DNA of 64,000 bases, taken from the NCBI RefSeq assembly GCF_003182095.1, contig NZ_QGTJ01000002.1, positions 526,435 through 590,434 of the forward strand, written 5' to 3'. Every line of letters begins with the position of its first letter. Positions within the stretch are counted from its first letter, which is position 1. This DNA is from Plasticicumulans acidivorans (GTDB lineage Bacteria; Pseudomonadota; Gammaproteobacteria; Competibacterales; Competibacteraceae). The translations under genes and the position numbers were made by a program. The notes beneath the pieces are model-generated. The model was not told the DNA's origin. It saw nothing but the letters and a program-made list of their open reading frames with translations, and made no database searches. Positions 27,453 through 35,627 of this stretch are shown here, piece after piece.

Positions 27453-28606
27453 GGTGGTGGCGGACAGGCGGTTTCCGCCGTGGCGACAGCCAGCGGATCG
27501 GGCGTCGGTTTGCCGTACAGGTAGCCCTGGATCAGCTCGAAGCCGGCCTCCCTGCAGAACTGCGCCTCGTCGGTGGTTTCCACGCCTTCGGCCAGCGTAT
27601 GCACGCCGAGCGCCGAGGTCATCTTCACCAGGCTGCGCACCAGCTCCTGCACCTTCGGCGGCTTGAGGTGGATGTCGCGGATCAGGGCGATGTCGAATTT
27701 CAGCACGTCCGGCGGCACGTCCATCAGCTCGACCAGGCGCGCCTGGCCGGCGCCGAAGTCGTCATAGGCGAGGCGCATGCGCAGCTCGGTGAGCAGCTGG
27801 CGCAGCTCGCGCATCAGGCCGATGTCGGCGATCGCCTGTTCGTGCACCTCCATCACCAGCGGCAGCTGCGGAGCGAGCTCGCGCAGCTCGCTGAGCAGCC
27901 TGCGCAACAGCTCAAGCGACATTTCCGCCGGCATGGTGTTGAAGAACACGCAGGGCAGCTTGAAGCCCAGTGCACGCTGCACGCCGGTTTTGCGGAACAG
28001 ATCGCTCAGCTCGACGGTGCGGCCGATGCCGTGGGCGATGCGCAGCAGCGCCACCGGCGAGACCGGCAGATCGGGGTGGGCGCCACGCCCGAGCAGCTCG
28101 AAGGCGACTGTGCTGCTGCCGTGCGCCGCGTGCACGATCGGCTGGAACCAGGGCGTTACCGCGTGCGTGCGCAGCAGGTCGAGCAGCGAGCGTTCTTCTT
28201 CCTGCGCGGCAAACGTTTTCGGCAGCTCGATGGCCGCCCGCACCATCGTGCCGCTGGCGTCGCCGATCGGCACCGCCGGTGTTTCTGTCGCGGTCTCGCG
28301 GTACTGCAGGCGGAATGTCATCTGGCCGAAATGCACGATGTCACCGTCGTTGAGACGATGCGGGGCATCGAGACGCTGGTAATTGACGAAGGTGCCGTTC
28401 TTGCTGCCACAGTCCTGCAGCACCGGATGCCCGTCGGCGGCGAAGTCGATGCGCGCATGCTGCCGTGAGACGTTCGGGTCGTTGAGGCACAGCTCGCAAC
28501 TTTCCAGTCGACCGATGACGAACGAGGAGCCGGTGATGCGCACCTGCCAGTGTCCGCCGCTTTCGTTGACGGCCTCAAGAAACCAGTTGCCCGCCGTCGG
28601 ATTCAT
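27449..28606 (-). CDS. FHA-EAL protein: phosphopeptide-binding domain fused to c-di-GMP phosphodiesterase
   Basis: The 385-aa protein (ATG 28606) joins an FHA domain (about 15-100; motif FVIGR...SRQHARI...SKNGTFVN) to an EAL domain (about 140-375). FHA domains bind phosphothreonine peptides; EAL domains hydrolyse cyclic di-GMP. The EAL signature itself reads FELLGRG, but the expected metal- and ligand-binding residues appear kept: Glu of ELL, Asn in FFNTMP, Glu in MEVHEQ, DD in YDDFGAG, Lys in LKFD, Glu in AEGVET. Activity is therefore plausible. It is translationally coupled to earP and so to EF-P rhamnosylation, an unexplained pairing. Confidence 0.9.
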   Translation of the reverse strand: MNPTAGNWFLEAVNESGGHWQVRITGSSFVIGRLESCELCLNDPNVSRQHARIDFAADGHPVLQDCGSKNGTFVNYQRLDAPHRLNDGDIVHFGQMTFRLQYRETATETPAVPIGDASGTMVRAAIELPKTFAAQEEERSLLDLLRTHAVTPWFQPIVHAAHGSSTVAFELLGRGAHPDLPVSPVALLRIAHGIGRTVELSDLFRKTGVQRALGFKLPCVFFNTMPAEMSLELLRRLLSELRELAPQLPLVMEVHEQAIADIGLMRELRQLLTELRMRLAYDDFGAGQARLVELMDVPPDVLKFDIALIRDIHLKPPKVQELVRSLVKMTSALGVHTLAEGVETTDEAQFCREAGFELIQGYLYGKPTPDPLAVATAETACPPPP

Positions 28607-28645
28607 GCCCACCCCCACAAGAGTCTGTCCCGGCGGACCAGCCCC

Positions 28646-28713
28646 GCCTTGCTCCCTGTATGGAACTGCCGGTCCCCATGCCGGCAGTCTTTCGATTCCG
28701 AGGCTGACGCAAG
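28646..28713 (-). promoter_or_regulatory. Candidate structured leader of the FHA-EAL-earP-efp unit
   Basis: Upstream of the FHA-EAL start two nested stems can form: CCTTGC (28646-28651) with GCAAGG (28708-28713), enclosing a perfect 8-bp hairpin ACTGCCGG/CCGGCAGT (28664-28687). No known riboswitch class was recognised; I looked for c-di-GMP riboswitch features and did not find them. The inner hairpin could also act as a terminator or attenuator. Confidence 0.3.
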
Positions 28714-29786
28714 GGCCGTCCCTGATTCAGGATCGTGGCGGGACTTGGCGGGTGTGGATCACCGTGTGCCTAGCTCGCGTGCGTGGGCTGTCCATGGCAG
28801 CGTCAATGCCATCTGCGAAGTGAAAGCAATACTGATGCCGCGCGCCTGCTCATCGTCACAGGAGTGCTGCGGCCTCGGACCGGAGTTTCCGGCCAGTGCG
28901 AAAAACCCAGTGATGACGGTCGTCACAGATTCACTCCCGGCCATCGGCAGATGGCTGGAAGCGCCTGTATTTAAAATAGATGGTGACACTGACCGGGGTG
29001 CTGCAAGCGCCACTATAAAAAAAACGGACAGTCCGGCGGCAGGGCTGTCGGCGGTACTCATGGCGGTTGTGCCGGGCGCGATGCGGCCCGCACGAGACCC
29101 CCGAAGGGAGGGGCGGCAGGGCGCGGGCGGACGCCTTCAGCACCCACCACGCCGTCACTGCGTCTTGCGGGCCGTAGCCGCAGGCCGGTGACAATCAGAA
29201 AAGCTGCTCTGTCAACGTACGCGGCAAGCGTTGCCCCGCATGTGCTGGATGCCGCAGCCGCTGCTTCGGCCTGGCGAAGTGGCGTTGCAAGGGGCGCGGG
29301 AGCCTCGGTTCCTTGGCGCTTTAGGGCGCATGCAAACCGGTGCTGCGGAGCGACCATGCATGGCCGCGAGCGATTGAAGGGCTTGTGATCCAGGGCTGAG
29401 ACGCGCGATCTCGAAGTCAGCGCCGTCCGTGCGGGGTGCACGGATGCGCGGTGATATGCGAACCGGATCGCGTGCTGTACCTGTCGCGGCTGACTCGCTG
29501 ATCAGGGGCGCCCGCTCCATCCCGCCGTGAGCGGCATCGGCAGAGTCGCTTACTCAACCGAAACTTGACGCCCCGCTCTCCACTGACTGCGCTCGCCGAC
29601 CGACTCGGCAGCGTTGACGATCAGTCCCGGTGGATTTCGCCGCTCGTGCAGGTATTGGCGCGGCACTGCAGAGCCCACGGGCCGCTGCCGTGAAAGGTTT
29701 CATCAGCATAAATGCTCGCTGCTGACGCAGGACTTGCGGGCATTGTTTTCAGATGACGGATAGTGATCGTGCCTGGTTCGTCGGTG
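28714..29786. other. Gene-free region next to the ABC exporter
   Basis: About 1.1 kb between the FHA-EAL gene and the ABC exporter has no ORF with a recognisable family, convincing ribosome-binding site or coherent codon use on either strand. Base composition is mixed, with AT-rich patches around 28965-29025. The only clear signal is an intrinsic terminator on the minus strand at 29017-29050. It may hold remnants of genes lost from the neighbouring low-GC island or an unannotated RNA. Confidence 0.5.
29017..29050 (-). terminator. Orphan intrinsic terminator
   Basis: On the minus strand GACAGCCC and GGACTGTC pair (one mismatch) around a 7-base loop and are followed by CG and eight T. The nearest minus-strand gene, the ABC ATPase, ends 740 bp upstream, so the transcript it ends is either a long 3' tail or an unrecognised RNA or small gene. 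Confidence 0.7.
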
Positions 29787-30527
29787 TCAGTGGAAATAAG
29801 AATTGACGACTGATTCCGGGTCTGCATCCATGATGATTTTTCCATGCTCAAGCCAGATAGCGCGGTTACAGGTGTGCAGTACCAGCTCCCGTGAATGCGT
29901 TGCAATGATGAGGATGTTGGTCGACTGAACCATATTCGACATGCGTGCTTCGGCTTTATGTCTGAAAGCTTCATCCCCGACGGACAACCATTCATCCATT
30001 AAAAGAATTTCTGGGCGAACAATCGTGGAAACAGCAAAGGCCAAGCGCAGATGCATGCCGCTTGAATAGGTTCGCAGTGGCATGTCGATGAAATCTCCTA
30101 ATTCAGAGAATTCGATGATTTCGTCGATGTGTTCCCGTATCTCGGGTTTGCTCATGCCGAGAAGGCCGCCGCGAATATAGATGTTCTCTCTTCCCGTCGC
30201 TTCCGGGTCGATGCCTAAAGATATGTCGATGAGAGATCCTATCTCGCCTTTTATATCCACCGTACCGGAGGTGGGCGCATAAACACCGCTGAGTAATCTC
30301 AGCAGTGTGCTTTTTCCGGCGCCGTTATGACCCAGCAGGCCGACCCGGTCGCCATCCTGGAGCGTGAGCGTCAAGTTCTCCAAGGCGCGGACGATCACTC
30401 GACCTTGGCTGTCCGCGCCTAACTGACCTCCCGTGGCAACCTGGAATAAGCGCTTTTTTAAAGATCTGCCATTGGCGTTATAAATCGGAAAGTCAACGCA
30501 TACGTTTTCAATATGAATTAGTGCCAT
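29787..30527 (-). CDS. Polysaccharide ABC exporter ATPase (Wzt/KpsT type)
   Basis: The 246-aa ATPase drives export of a polysaccharide or lipid-linked glycan across the inner membrane. Walker A GHNGAGKST (66-74), signature YSSGM (154-158), Walker B ILLMDE (174-179) and the H-loop ATHS are intact. The long N-terminal part before Walker A and the segment GSLIDISLGIDPEATG are typical of the Wzt/TagH group. It ends without the C-terminal carbohydrate-binding domain of Wzt O9a, so it is a short type. G+C is near 50% by hand count of 30001-30060, far below neighbours, which suggests horizontal origin. Confidence 0.93.
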   Translation of the reverse strand: MALIHIENVCVDFPIYNANGRSLKKRLFQVATGGQLGADSQGRVIVRALENLTLTLQDGDRVGLLGHNGAGKSTLLRLLSGVYAPTSGTVDIKGEIGSLIDISLGIDPEATGRENIYIRGGLLGMSKPEIREHIDEIIEFSELGDFIDMPLRTYSSGMHLRLAFAVSTIVRPEILLMDEWLSVGDEAFRHKAEARMSNMVQSTNILIIATHSRELVLHTCNRAIWLEHGKIIMDADPESVVNSYFH

Positions 30528-30542
30528 GATCTTTTTTGATGT

Positions 30543-31331
30543 CTAAAGCCAATAAGCGATACGGCGCTTGTAGCTGGTGTAGATCGCTACCGTCATGCCC
30601 CATCCGATAAGTGCCAATCCTGAGGCAACGAGCCAGCTCTGTGCGCTTGGCAGGTGGCCGAGAAGGGGGGCGCGGACGATTTCGAGCAGGTGGTATAGCG
30701 GATTGAGACTCAGCAGGTAAATGCCGGCCCGTTGTGGCAGCAGCGTCGGCATCCACATGATCGGGGTCAGATAAAATAAAACTTGGAGAAAATTGCTGAC
30801 TATCTGCGGCAGATCGCGATAGCGGGCGCAAATGATGCCTAAAATCAAAGCGACCCAGGCTAAATTCAAGACAACCAGAATAAACCCTGGAATGCTCAAT
30901 AAAGCCGTCACTTCCAATGGCTTGCCGACGGCAAGAAACACGATTGGCAGAATGGCCAGATTGTGGGCAAAAATGATCAAATTGCGCCACATCAGTCGCA
31001 TGATGTGTACGAAAAGCGGAATCGGCAGTTGCTTGATGATGTTTTCTGCCCCGATGAAACCGACACAGCCTTCAGTGACCACTGAAGAAATCAGTCCCCA
31101 CAGAATCATGCCGGCGGAGAGAAAGGGGAGAAACTCTGTCATCGGAGATTTGAAAATCTGACCGAATACGATACCGATCGTACCGATCATGACGCCCATG
31201 CTGATCGTCAGCCAGAATGGGCCCAGTGCAGAACGCCTATATCTCTGGCGAACGTCCTGCCAACCCAGCATGCCGGCAAGAGAAGAGCGCTCCAGTGCAT
31301 TCGCGATGTCGTCTAGCGCTATGTTTTTCAA
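30543..31331 (-). CDS. Polysaccharide ABC exporter permease (Wzm type)
   Basis: The 262-aa ABC-2 permease has six hydrophobic segments and the family N-terminus in which an amphipathic part (LGWQDVRQRYRRSALGPFW) precedes the first helix. It pairs with the ATPase 15 bp downstream to form a two-subunit exporter of O-antigen, capsule or teichoic-acid type. There are no glycosyltransferase or sugar nucleotide genes nearby, so the substrate must be made elsewhere. It shares the low G+C of the ATPase gene. Confidence 0.93.
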   Translation of the reverse strand: MKNIALDDIANALERSSLAGMLGWQDVRQRYRRSALGPFWLTISMGVMIGTIGIVFGQIFKSPMTEFLPFLSAGMILWGLISSVVTEGCVGFIGAENIIKQLPIPLFVHIMRLMWRNLIIFAHNLAILPIVFLAVGKPLEVTALLSIPGFILVVLNLAWVALILGIICARYRDLPQIVSNFLQVLFYLTPIMWMPTLLPQRAGIYLLSLNPLYHLLEIVRAPLLGHLPSAQSWLVASGLALIGWGMTVAIYTSYKRRIAYWL

Positions 31332-31655
31332 CTCGGACTGCTCCGTGAATGAGCTCGTATAAAAGCTTGAAAGTATATTGTAATTGAGCGGTGGTTGATA
31401 GGCATCTGTGTCAGTGCCGCTTGTTCATGGCGCTGAAAATGGCCGGAAATCAAGAGGTGATGATTTACATGGTCGGTTTTACGCGGCGGTCTGCCGGGCA
31501 GGGGCGGCGGTAAAAGTCGTAATCTGAGCGTGGTAAATAAAGGCCTTTCAATATGATTGGGGCGGATTGAATGCCGCGATAGCAATGACGCCTTTCCCGA
31601 GTGCATTGGGGCGAAGCGTAAATGATAGCGCTCTTCCAATCCGCGCCCCGCGTAT
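31332..31655. other. Intergenic stretch with long inverted repeat downstream of polA
   Basis: This 324-bp gap holds no gene. Near its right end GGGGCGGATTG (31559-31569) faces CAATCCGCGCCCC (31637-31649), an imperfect inverted repeat (one extra base) about 67 bp apart. It lies where the high-GC polA region changes into the low-GC exporter island. The part before the permease is AT-rich and probably contains the exporter promoter; no certain -35/-10 pair was identified. Confidence 0.45.
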
Positions 31656-34373
31656 TCAGTGCGCCTCGTCCCAGTTGTCGCCGACGCCGACGCCGACGAT
31701 CAGCGGCACGCTCAGCTTGGCGGCGGCACTCATGTGCTGCGCGACTTCGCTGCAGAAAGCATCGACGGCCTGCTCGGCGACCTCGAACACCAGCTCGTCA
31801 TGGACCTGCATGATCATGCGGGCATCGCTGCCGCCCTGTTGCAGCCAGGCGTCCACGGCGAGCATCGCGCGCTTGATGATGTCGGCCGCGGTGCCCTGCA
31901 TCGGTGCGTTGATCGCGGTGCGCTCCGCAGCGGTGCGGCGGGCCGGATTGCGTGAGCGGATCTCCGGCAGATACAGGCGCCGGCCGAACACGGTTTCGAC
32001 GTAGCCGCGCTCGGCGGCGCTCTTGCGCGTGGCCTCCATGAACGCCTTCACGCCGGGGTAGCGGGTGAAGTAGAGGTTGACGTAGTCCTGCGCTGCGCTG
32101 CGCTCGATGCCGAGGTTGCGTGCCAGGCCGAAGGCGCTCATGCCGTAGATCAGGCCGAAGTTGATCGCCTTGGCGGCACGGCGCTGCTCCGGGCCGACCA
32201 GCTCCAGCGGCACGCCGAACACTTCGGCGGCGGTGGCGCGGTGGATGTCCTGGCCGGCGGCGAACGCGCGCAACAGCGCGGCGTCGCCCGACAGGTGCGC
32301 CATGATGCGCAGCTCGATCTGCGAGTAGTCGGCGGCGACGATGCGATAGCCCGGCGCGGCGATGAAGGCCCGGCGGATACGCCGGCCGGCATCGGTGCGC
32401 ACCGGGATGTTCTGCAGATTGGGGTCGCTCGACGACAGCCGCCCGGTGCTGGCCACCGCCTGGTGGTAGCTGGTGTGCACGCGGCTGTCGGCGTCGACCA
32501 GTTCCGGCAGCTTGTCGGTGTAGGTCGACTTGAGCTTGGCCAGCGCGCGGTATTCGAGGATCGTCGCCGGCAGCGCGTGGCCCTCGTCGGCGAGCTCCTG
32601 CAGGACTTCCTCGTCGGTCGAGGGCTGGCCGGTCGGGGTTTTTTTCTTCACCGGCAGGCCGCGCTGCTCGAACAGGATCACCTGCAGCTGCTTCGGCGAG
32701 CCGAGGTTGAACGGCTGTCCGGCCAGTTCGTGGGCCTGGCGTTCGAGCTCGATCAGGCGCCTGGCGAACTCCGCGCTCTGGCGCTTGAGCTCGGCGGTGT
32801 CGAGGCGCACGCCGTGGCGTTCGATGCGCGACAGCACCGGGATCAGCGGAATCTCCAGCGTCTGATACAGCTCGGCGAGGCGTGGCTCCGAGGCCAGCTT
32901 GGCCCACAGCGCATGGTGCAGGCGCAGCGTGACGTCGGCGTCCTCGGCGGCGTAGGGCGCGGCGGTTTCGAGCGGCACCTGCTCGAAGCCGATCTGCTTG
33001 GCGCCCTTGCCGGCGACGTCCTCGTACTTGATCGTGCTCTCGCCGAGGTAGGCCAGCGCCAGGCTGTCCATGTCATGGCGGGTCGCCGTGGAATTCCACA
33101 CGTAGCTTTCCAGCATGGTGTCGTGGGCGACGCCGCGCAGCGTGATGCCGTGGTTGGCGAGCACGTTCATGTCGAACTTGGCGTGCTGGCCGACCTTGGC
33201 GCGGGTGGCGTCTTCGAGCAGCGGCTTGAGCGCGGCGAGCACGGCGTCACGATCGAGTTGCTCCGGCACCCCGGCGTAGGTGTGGGCGAGCGGCACGTAG
33301 GCGGCGTGGCCGGCTGCACAGGCGAAGGAGACGCCGACGATGCGCGCACGCATGTAGTCGAGCGCGTCGGTCTCGGTATCGAAGGCGAACAGCGGCGCGG
33401 CGCGCAGGCGGGCGAGCCAGTCGTCGAGGGCGGCCTGATCGAGGATCAGCTGGTAATCGCGTTCGAGCGCCGGCGTGGCGTCGGGCGGCGGCTCGGCCGG
33501 GGCGGGGGCGGCGCCCTGTTCGACTTCACGCAGCCAGCTCTTGAATTCGAGTTCGCGGTAGAGGCGGGCCAGCGCGTCGCGATCGGGCGCGGCCGGCACC
33601 AGGTCATCGAGGCCGACCGGCAGTGTGCAGTCGCACTTGACCGTGGCCAGCGCGCGCGCCAGCGGCAGCTGTTCGAGGTGCACGCGCAGTGCTTCGCCGG
33701 CCTTGCCCTTGATGTCGCCGGCGGCGGCGATCAGCGCATCGAGCGAGCCGTGCTCGCCGAGCCATTTGGCCGCGGTCTTCGGGCCGACGCCGGGAATGCC
33801 GGGGATGTTGTCGACCGTATCGCCCATCAGTGCCAGCAGATCGACGATGCGCGCCGGCGGCACGCCGAACTTCGCCTGCACGCCGGACTCATCGTAGATG
33901 GACTCCTGGCCTTCGCGCTTCATGGTGTCGAGGATCTGCACGTGCGGGCCGACCAGCTGGGTGAGGTCCTTGTCGCCGCTGGCGATGACCACGTCGAGTC
34001 CGCGCGCCACCGCCGCGCAGCTCAGCGTGCCGATGACATCGTCGGCCTCGACGCCGGACTCGACCAGCAGCGGCAGGCCGAGCGCGCGCACCAGCGCGTG
34101 CAGCGGTTCGATCTGCGCCCGCAGCTCGTCCGGCATCGGCGGGCGCTGCGCCTTGTATTCGGCGTAGAGCTCATCGCGAAAGGTCGGGCCGCTGGCATCG
34201 AAGACCACGGCGACGTGCGTCGGCTGCAGGCGTTCGAGCAGCCCGCGCAGCATGGCGATGACGCCGCGCACGGCGCCGGTCGGGCGGCCGTCGGCGGTCG
34301 CCAGCGGCGGCAGGGCGTGAAAAGCACGGTAGAGATACGACGAACCGTCGACGAGCAGGACAGGAGCATTCAT
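31656..34373 (-). CDS. polA: DNA polymerase I
   Basis: PolA removes RNA primers and fills gaps in replication and repair. From the ATG at 34373 (MNAPVLLVDGSSYLYRAF) it has 905 aa; the open frame continues 84 bp upstream without similarity. Three domains are visible: the 5' nuclease (about 1-290), the 3'-5' exonuclease with FDTETDALDYM, and the polymerase with DYSQIELRIMAHLS and MQVHDELVFEV. The exonuclease DxE motif is intact. The LOG, DUF2782 and thrB genes are divergent to it, in the same neighbourhood as in Pseudomonas. Confidence 0.98.
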   Translation of the reverse strand: MNAPVLLVDGSSYLYRAFHALPPLATADGRPTGAVRGVIAMLRGLLERLQPTHVAVVFDASGPTFRDELYAEYKAQRPPMPDELRAQIEPLHALVRALGLPLLVESGVEADDVIGTLSCAAVARGLDVVIASGDKDLTQLVGPHVQILDTMKREGQESIYDESGVQAKFGVPPARIVDLLALMGDTVDNIPGIPGVGPKTAAKWLGEHGSLDALIAAAGDIKGKAGEALRVHLEQLPLARALATVKCDCTLPVGLDDLVPAAPDRDALARLYRELEFKSWLREVEQGAAPAPAEPPPDATPALERDYQLILDQAALDDWLARLRAAPLFAFDTETDALDYMRARIVGVSFACAAGHAAYVPLAHTYAGVPEQLDRDAVLAALKPLLEDATRAKVGQHAKFDMNVLANHGITLRGVAHDTMLESYVWNSTATRHDMDSLALAYLGESTIKYEDVAGKGAKQIGFEQVPLETAAPYAAEDADVTLRLHHALWAKLASEPRLAELYQTLEIPLIPVLSRIERHGVRLDTAELKRQSAEFARRLIELERQAHELAGQPFNLGSPKQLQVILFEQRGLPVKKKTPTGQPSTDEEVLQELADEGHALPATILEYRALAKLKSTYTDKLPELVDADSRVHTSYHQAVASTGRLSSSDPNLQNIPVRTDAGRRIRRAFIAAPGYRIVAADYSQIELRIMAHLSGDAALLRAFAAGQDIHRATAAEVFGVPLELVGPEQRRAAKAINFGLIYGMSAFGLARNLGIERSAAQDYVNLYFTRYPGVKAFMEATRKSAAERGYVETVFGRRLYLPEIRSRNPARRTAAERTAINAPMQGTAADIIKRAMLAVDAWLQQGGSDARMIMQVHDELVFEVAEQAVDAFCSEVAQHMSAAAKLSVPLIVGVGVGDNWDEAH

Positions 34374-34469
34374 GGCGAGGCGCAATCCAATGTGCTGGAG
34401 TAGGACGGTCGCCGACCAGCAGGGACGGGCGACCATCGAATGAACACCGACGGGCAAGGGGCAAGCCGC

Positions 34470-35195
34470 ATGTCACCCGACAACAAGCACAACCACCCGG
34501 GCATGGCACCGATCAATGACGCCATCCTCACCCGCGAGTCGTGGAAGATCTTCCAGATCATGGCCGAGTTCGTCGAAGGCTTCGAGCGCCTGGCGCGCAT
34601 CAAGCCCTCGGTCAGCATCTTCGGCTCCGCACGCATCAAACCCGATCATCCGTACTACCAGACCGCCGAGGAGATCGCGCGCCTGCTCTCCGATGCCGGT
34701 TTTTCGGTCGTCACCGGCGGCGGGCCGGGCATCATGGAGGCCGGCAACAAGGGCGCCTATGCCGGGCAGTCGCCGTCGATCGGCCTCAACATCCAGCTGC
34801 CGCACGAGCAGGTCGGCAACCCGTACCAGAACATCGCGCTGACCTTCCGCCATTTCTTCTCGCGCAAGGTGATGTTCGTGAAGTACGCCTCGGCCTACGT
34901 GGTGCTGCCGGGCGGTTTCGGCACGCTCGACGAGATGGCCGAGATCCTGACGCTGGTGCAGACCGGCAAGACGCGGCGCATCCCGATCATCCTCGTCCAC
35001 CGTCCGTTCTGGGAGCCGCTGGTCAACTGGTTCCGCGGCTCGATGGTCGCCGAAGGCATGATCGACGAGCGTGATCTCGAACTGTTTCGCTTGCTGGACA
35101 AGCCTCAGGAGGTCGTGGATGCTATTTTCTCCCATTACGAGAGTCGGGGCTTTGAGCCCTCGGCCGAAGAGCAGGAAATCCTGCTCGATCTCTGA
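34470..35195 (+). CDS. LOG-family nucleotide phosphoribohydrolase (TIGR00730)
   Basis: LOG proteins cleave the N-glycosidic bond of nucleoside 5'-monophosphates; plant members release active cytokinin, bacterial members act on AMP-like substrates. The hallmark PGGFGTLDE and the phosphate-binding GGGPGIMEAGNKGA are present. I prefer the ATG at 34470 because AAGGGG lies 8 bases before it; an in-frame ATG at 34440 would add 10 residues. The 241-aa product belongs to the larger bacterial subgroup with the N-terminal IMAEFVEGFERL helix. Confidence 0.9.
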   Translation: MSPDNKHNHPGMAPINDAILTRESWKIFQIMAEFVEGFERLARIKPSVSIFGSARIKPDHPYYQTAEEIARLLSDAGFSVVTGGGPGIMEAGNKGAYAGQSPSIGLNIQLPHEQVGNPYQNIALTFRHFFSRKVMFVKYASAYVVLPGGFGTLDEMAEILTLVQTGKTRRIPIILVHRPFWEPLVNWFRGSMVAEGMIDERDLELFRLLDKPQEVVDAIFSHYESRGFEPSAEEQEILLDL

Positions 35196-35228
35196 CGTTT
35201 CCTCCCAGCCAGTCGCAAGGATTTCGTG

Positions 35229-35561
35229 ATGAAGCGCCTTCTTCCACTGTGCGCCCTGCTCGTTGCAGCGTCCGTCGCCGTCGCTCAGGATGCCCCGAAG
35301 CCGCCGGACCTGCAGCCGCTGCCCGAGGGGGCCGATGATGCCCAGCAGGAGTTACAACCGGAGGTCACCGTCATTCGCCGTGACGAGGGCACGATCGAGG
35401 AGTACCGCGTCAACGGCAAGCTGTACATGGTCAAAGTGACTCCGAGCAAGGGTTACCCGTACTACCTGATCGATACCGACGGCGACGGCAACCTCGAAAC
35501 CCGCCGCAACGACATGGACCCCGGCATCGCCGTGCCGAGCTGGGTGCTGCTGCGCTGGTAA
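35229..35561 (+). CDS. DUF2782 periplasmic protein
   Basis: The 110-aa protein starts with a Sec signal peptide (MKRLLPLCALLVAASVAVAQ) and matches DUF2782 through EVTVIRRDEGTIEEYRVNG and YPYYLIDTDGDGNLE. The family is found beside polA in Pseudomonas and relatives; its function is unknown. A GTG codon directly precedes the ATG, but the ATG fits the signal peptide better. Confidence 0.9.
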   Translation: MKRLLPLCALLVAASVAVAQDAPKPPDLQPLPEGADDAQQELQPEVTVIRRDEGTIEEYRVNGKLYMVKVTPSKGYPYYLIDTDGDGNLETRRNDMDPGIAVPSWVLLRW

Positions 35562-35581
35562 GATCCGTTCTCCCGTTCCCC

Positions 35582-35610
35582 GAGGCCCCGTCGCGACGGG
35601 GCCTCTTGCT
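35582..35610 (+). terminator. Terminator after the DUF2782 gene
   Basis: GAGGCCCCGTC and GACGGGGCCTC form an 11-bp stem with a 2-base tip, followed by TTGCT, 20 bp after the stop. The weak T run suggests partial termination, with some read-through into thrB. Confidence 0.65.
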
Positions 35611-35627
35611 GTCGGCCTCAGGCTCTC

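Noticed and set aside
28620-28760. c-di-GMP riboswitch before the FHA-EAL gene
   Set aside because: The conserved GEMM core and tetraloop features could not be found; only generic stems remain.
29058-29441. Minus-strand ORF of 127 aa ending near the orphan terminator
   Set aside because: No recognisable domain, composition biased to Arg/Ala/Pro, and no ribosome-binding site; kept only as a possible RNA region.
32241-34403. 720-aa open frame antisense to polA
   Set aside because: Shadow frame produced by high third-position G+C; polA is certain.
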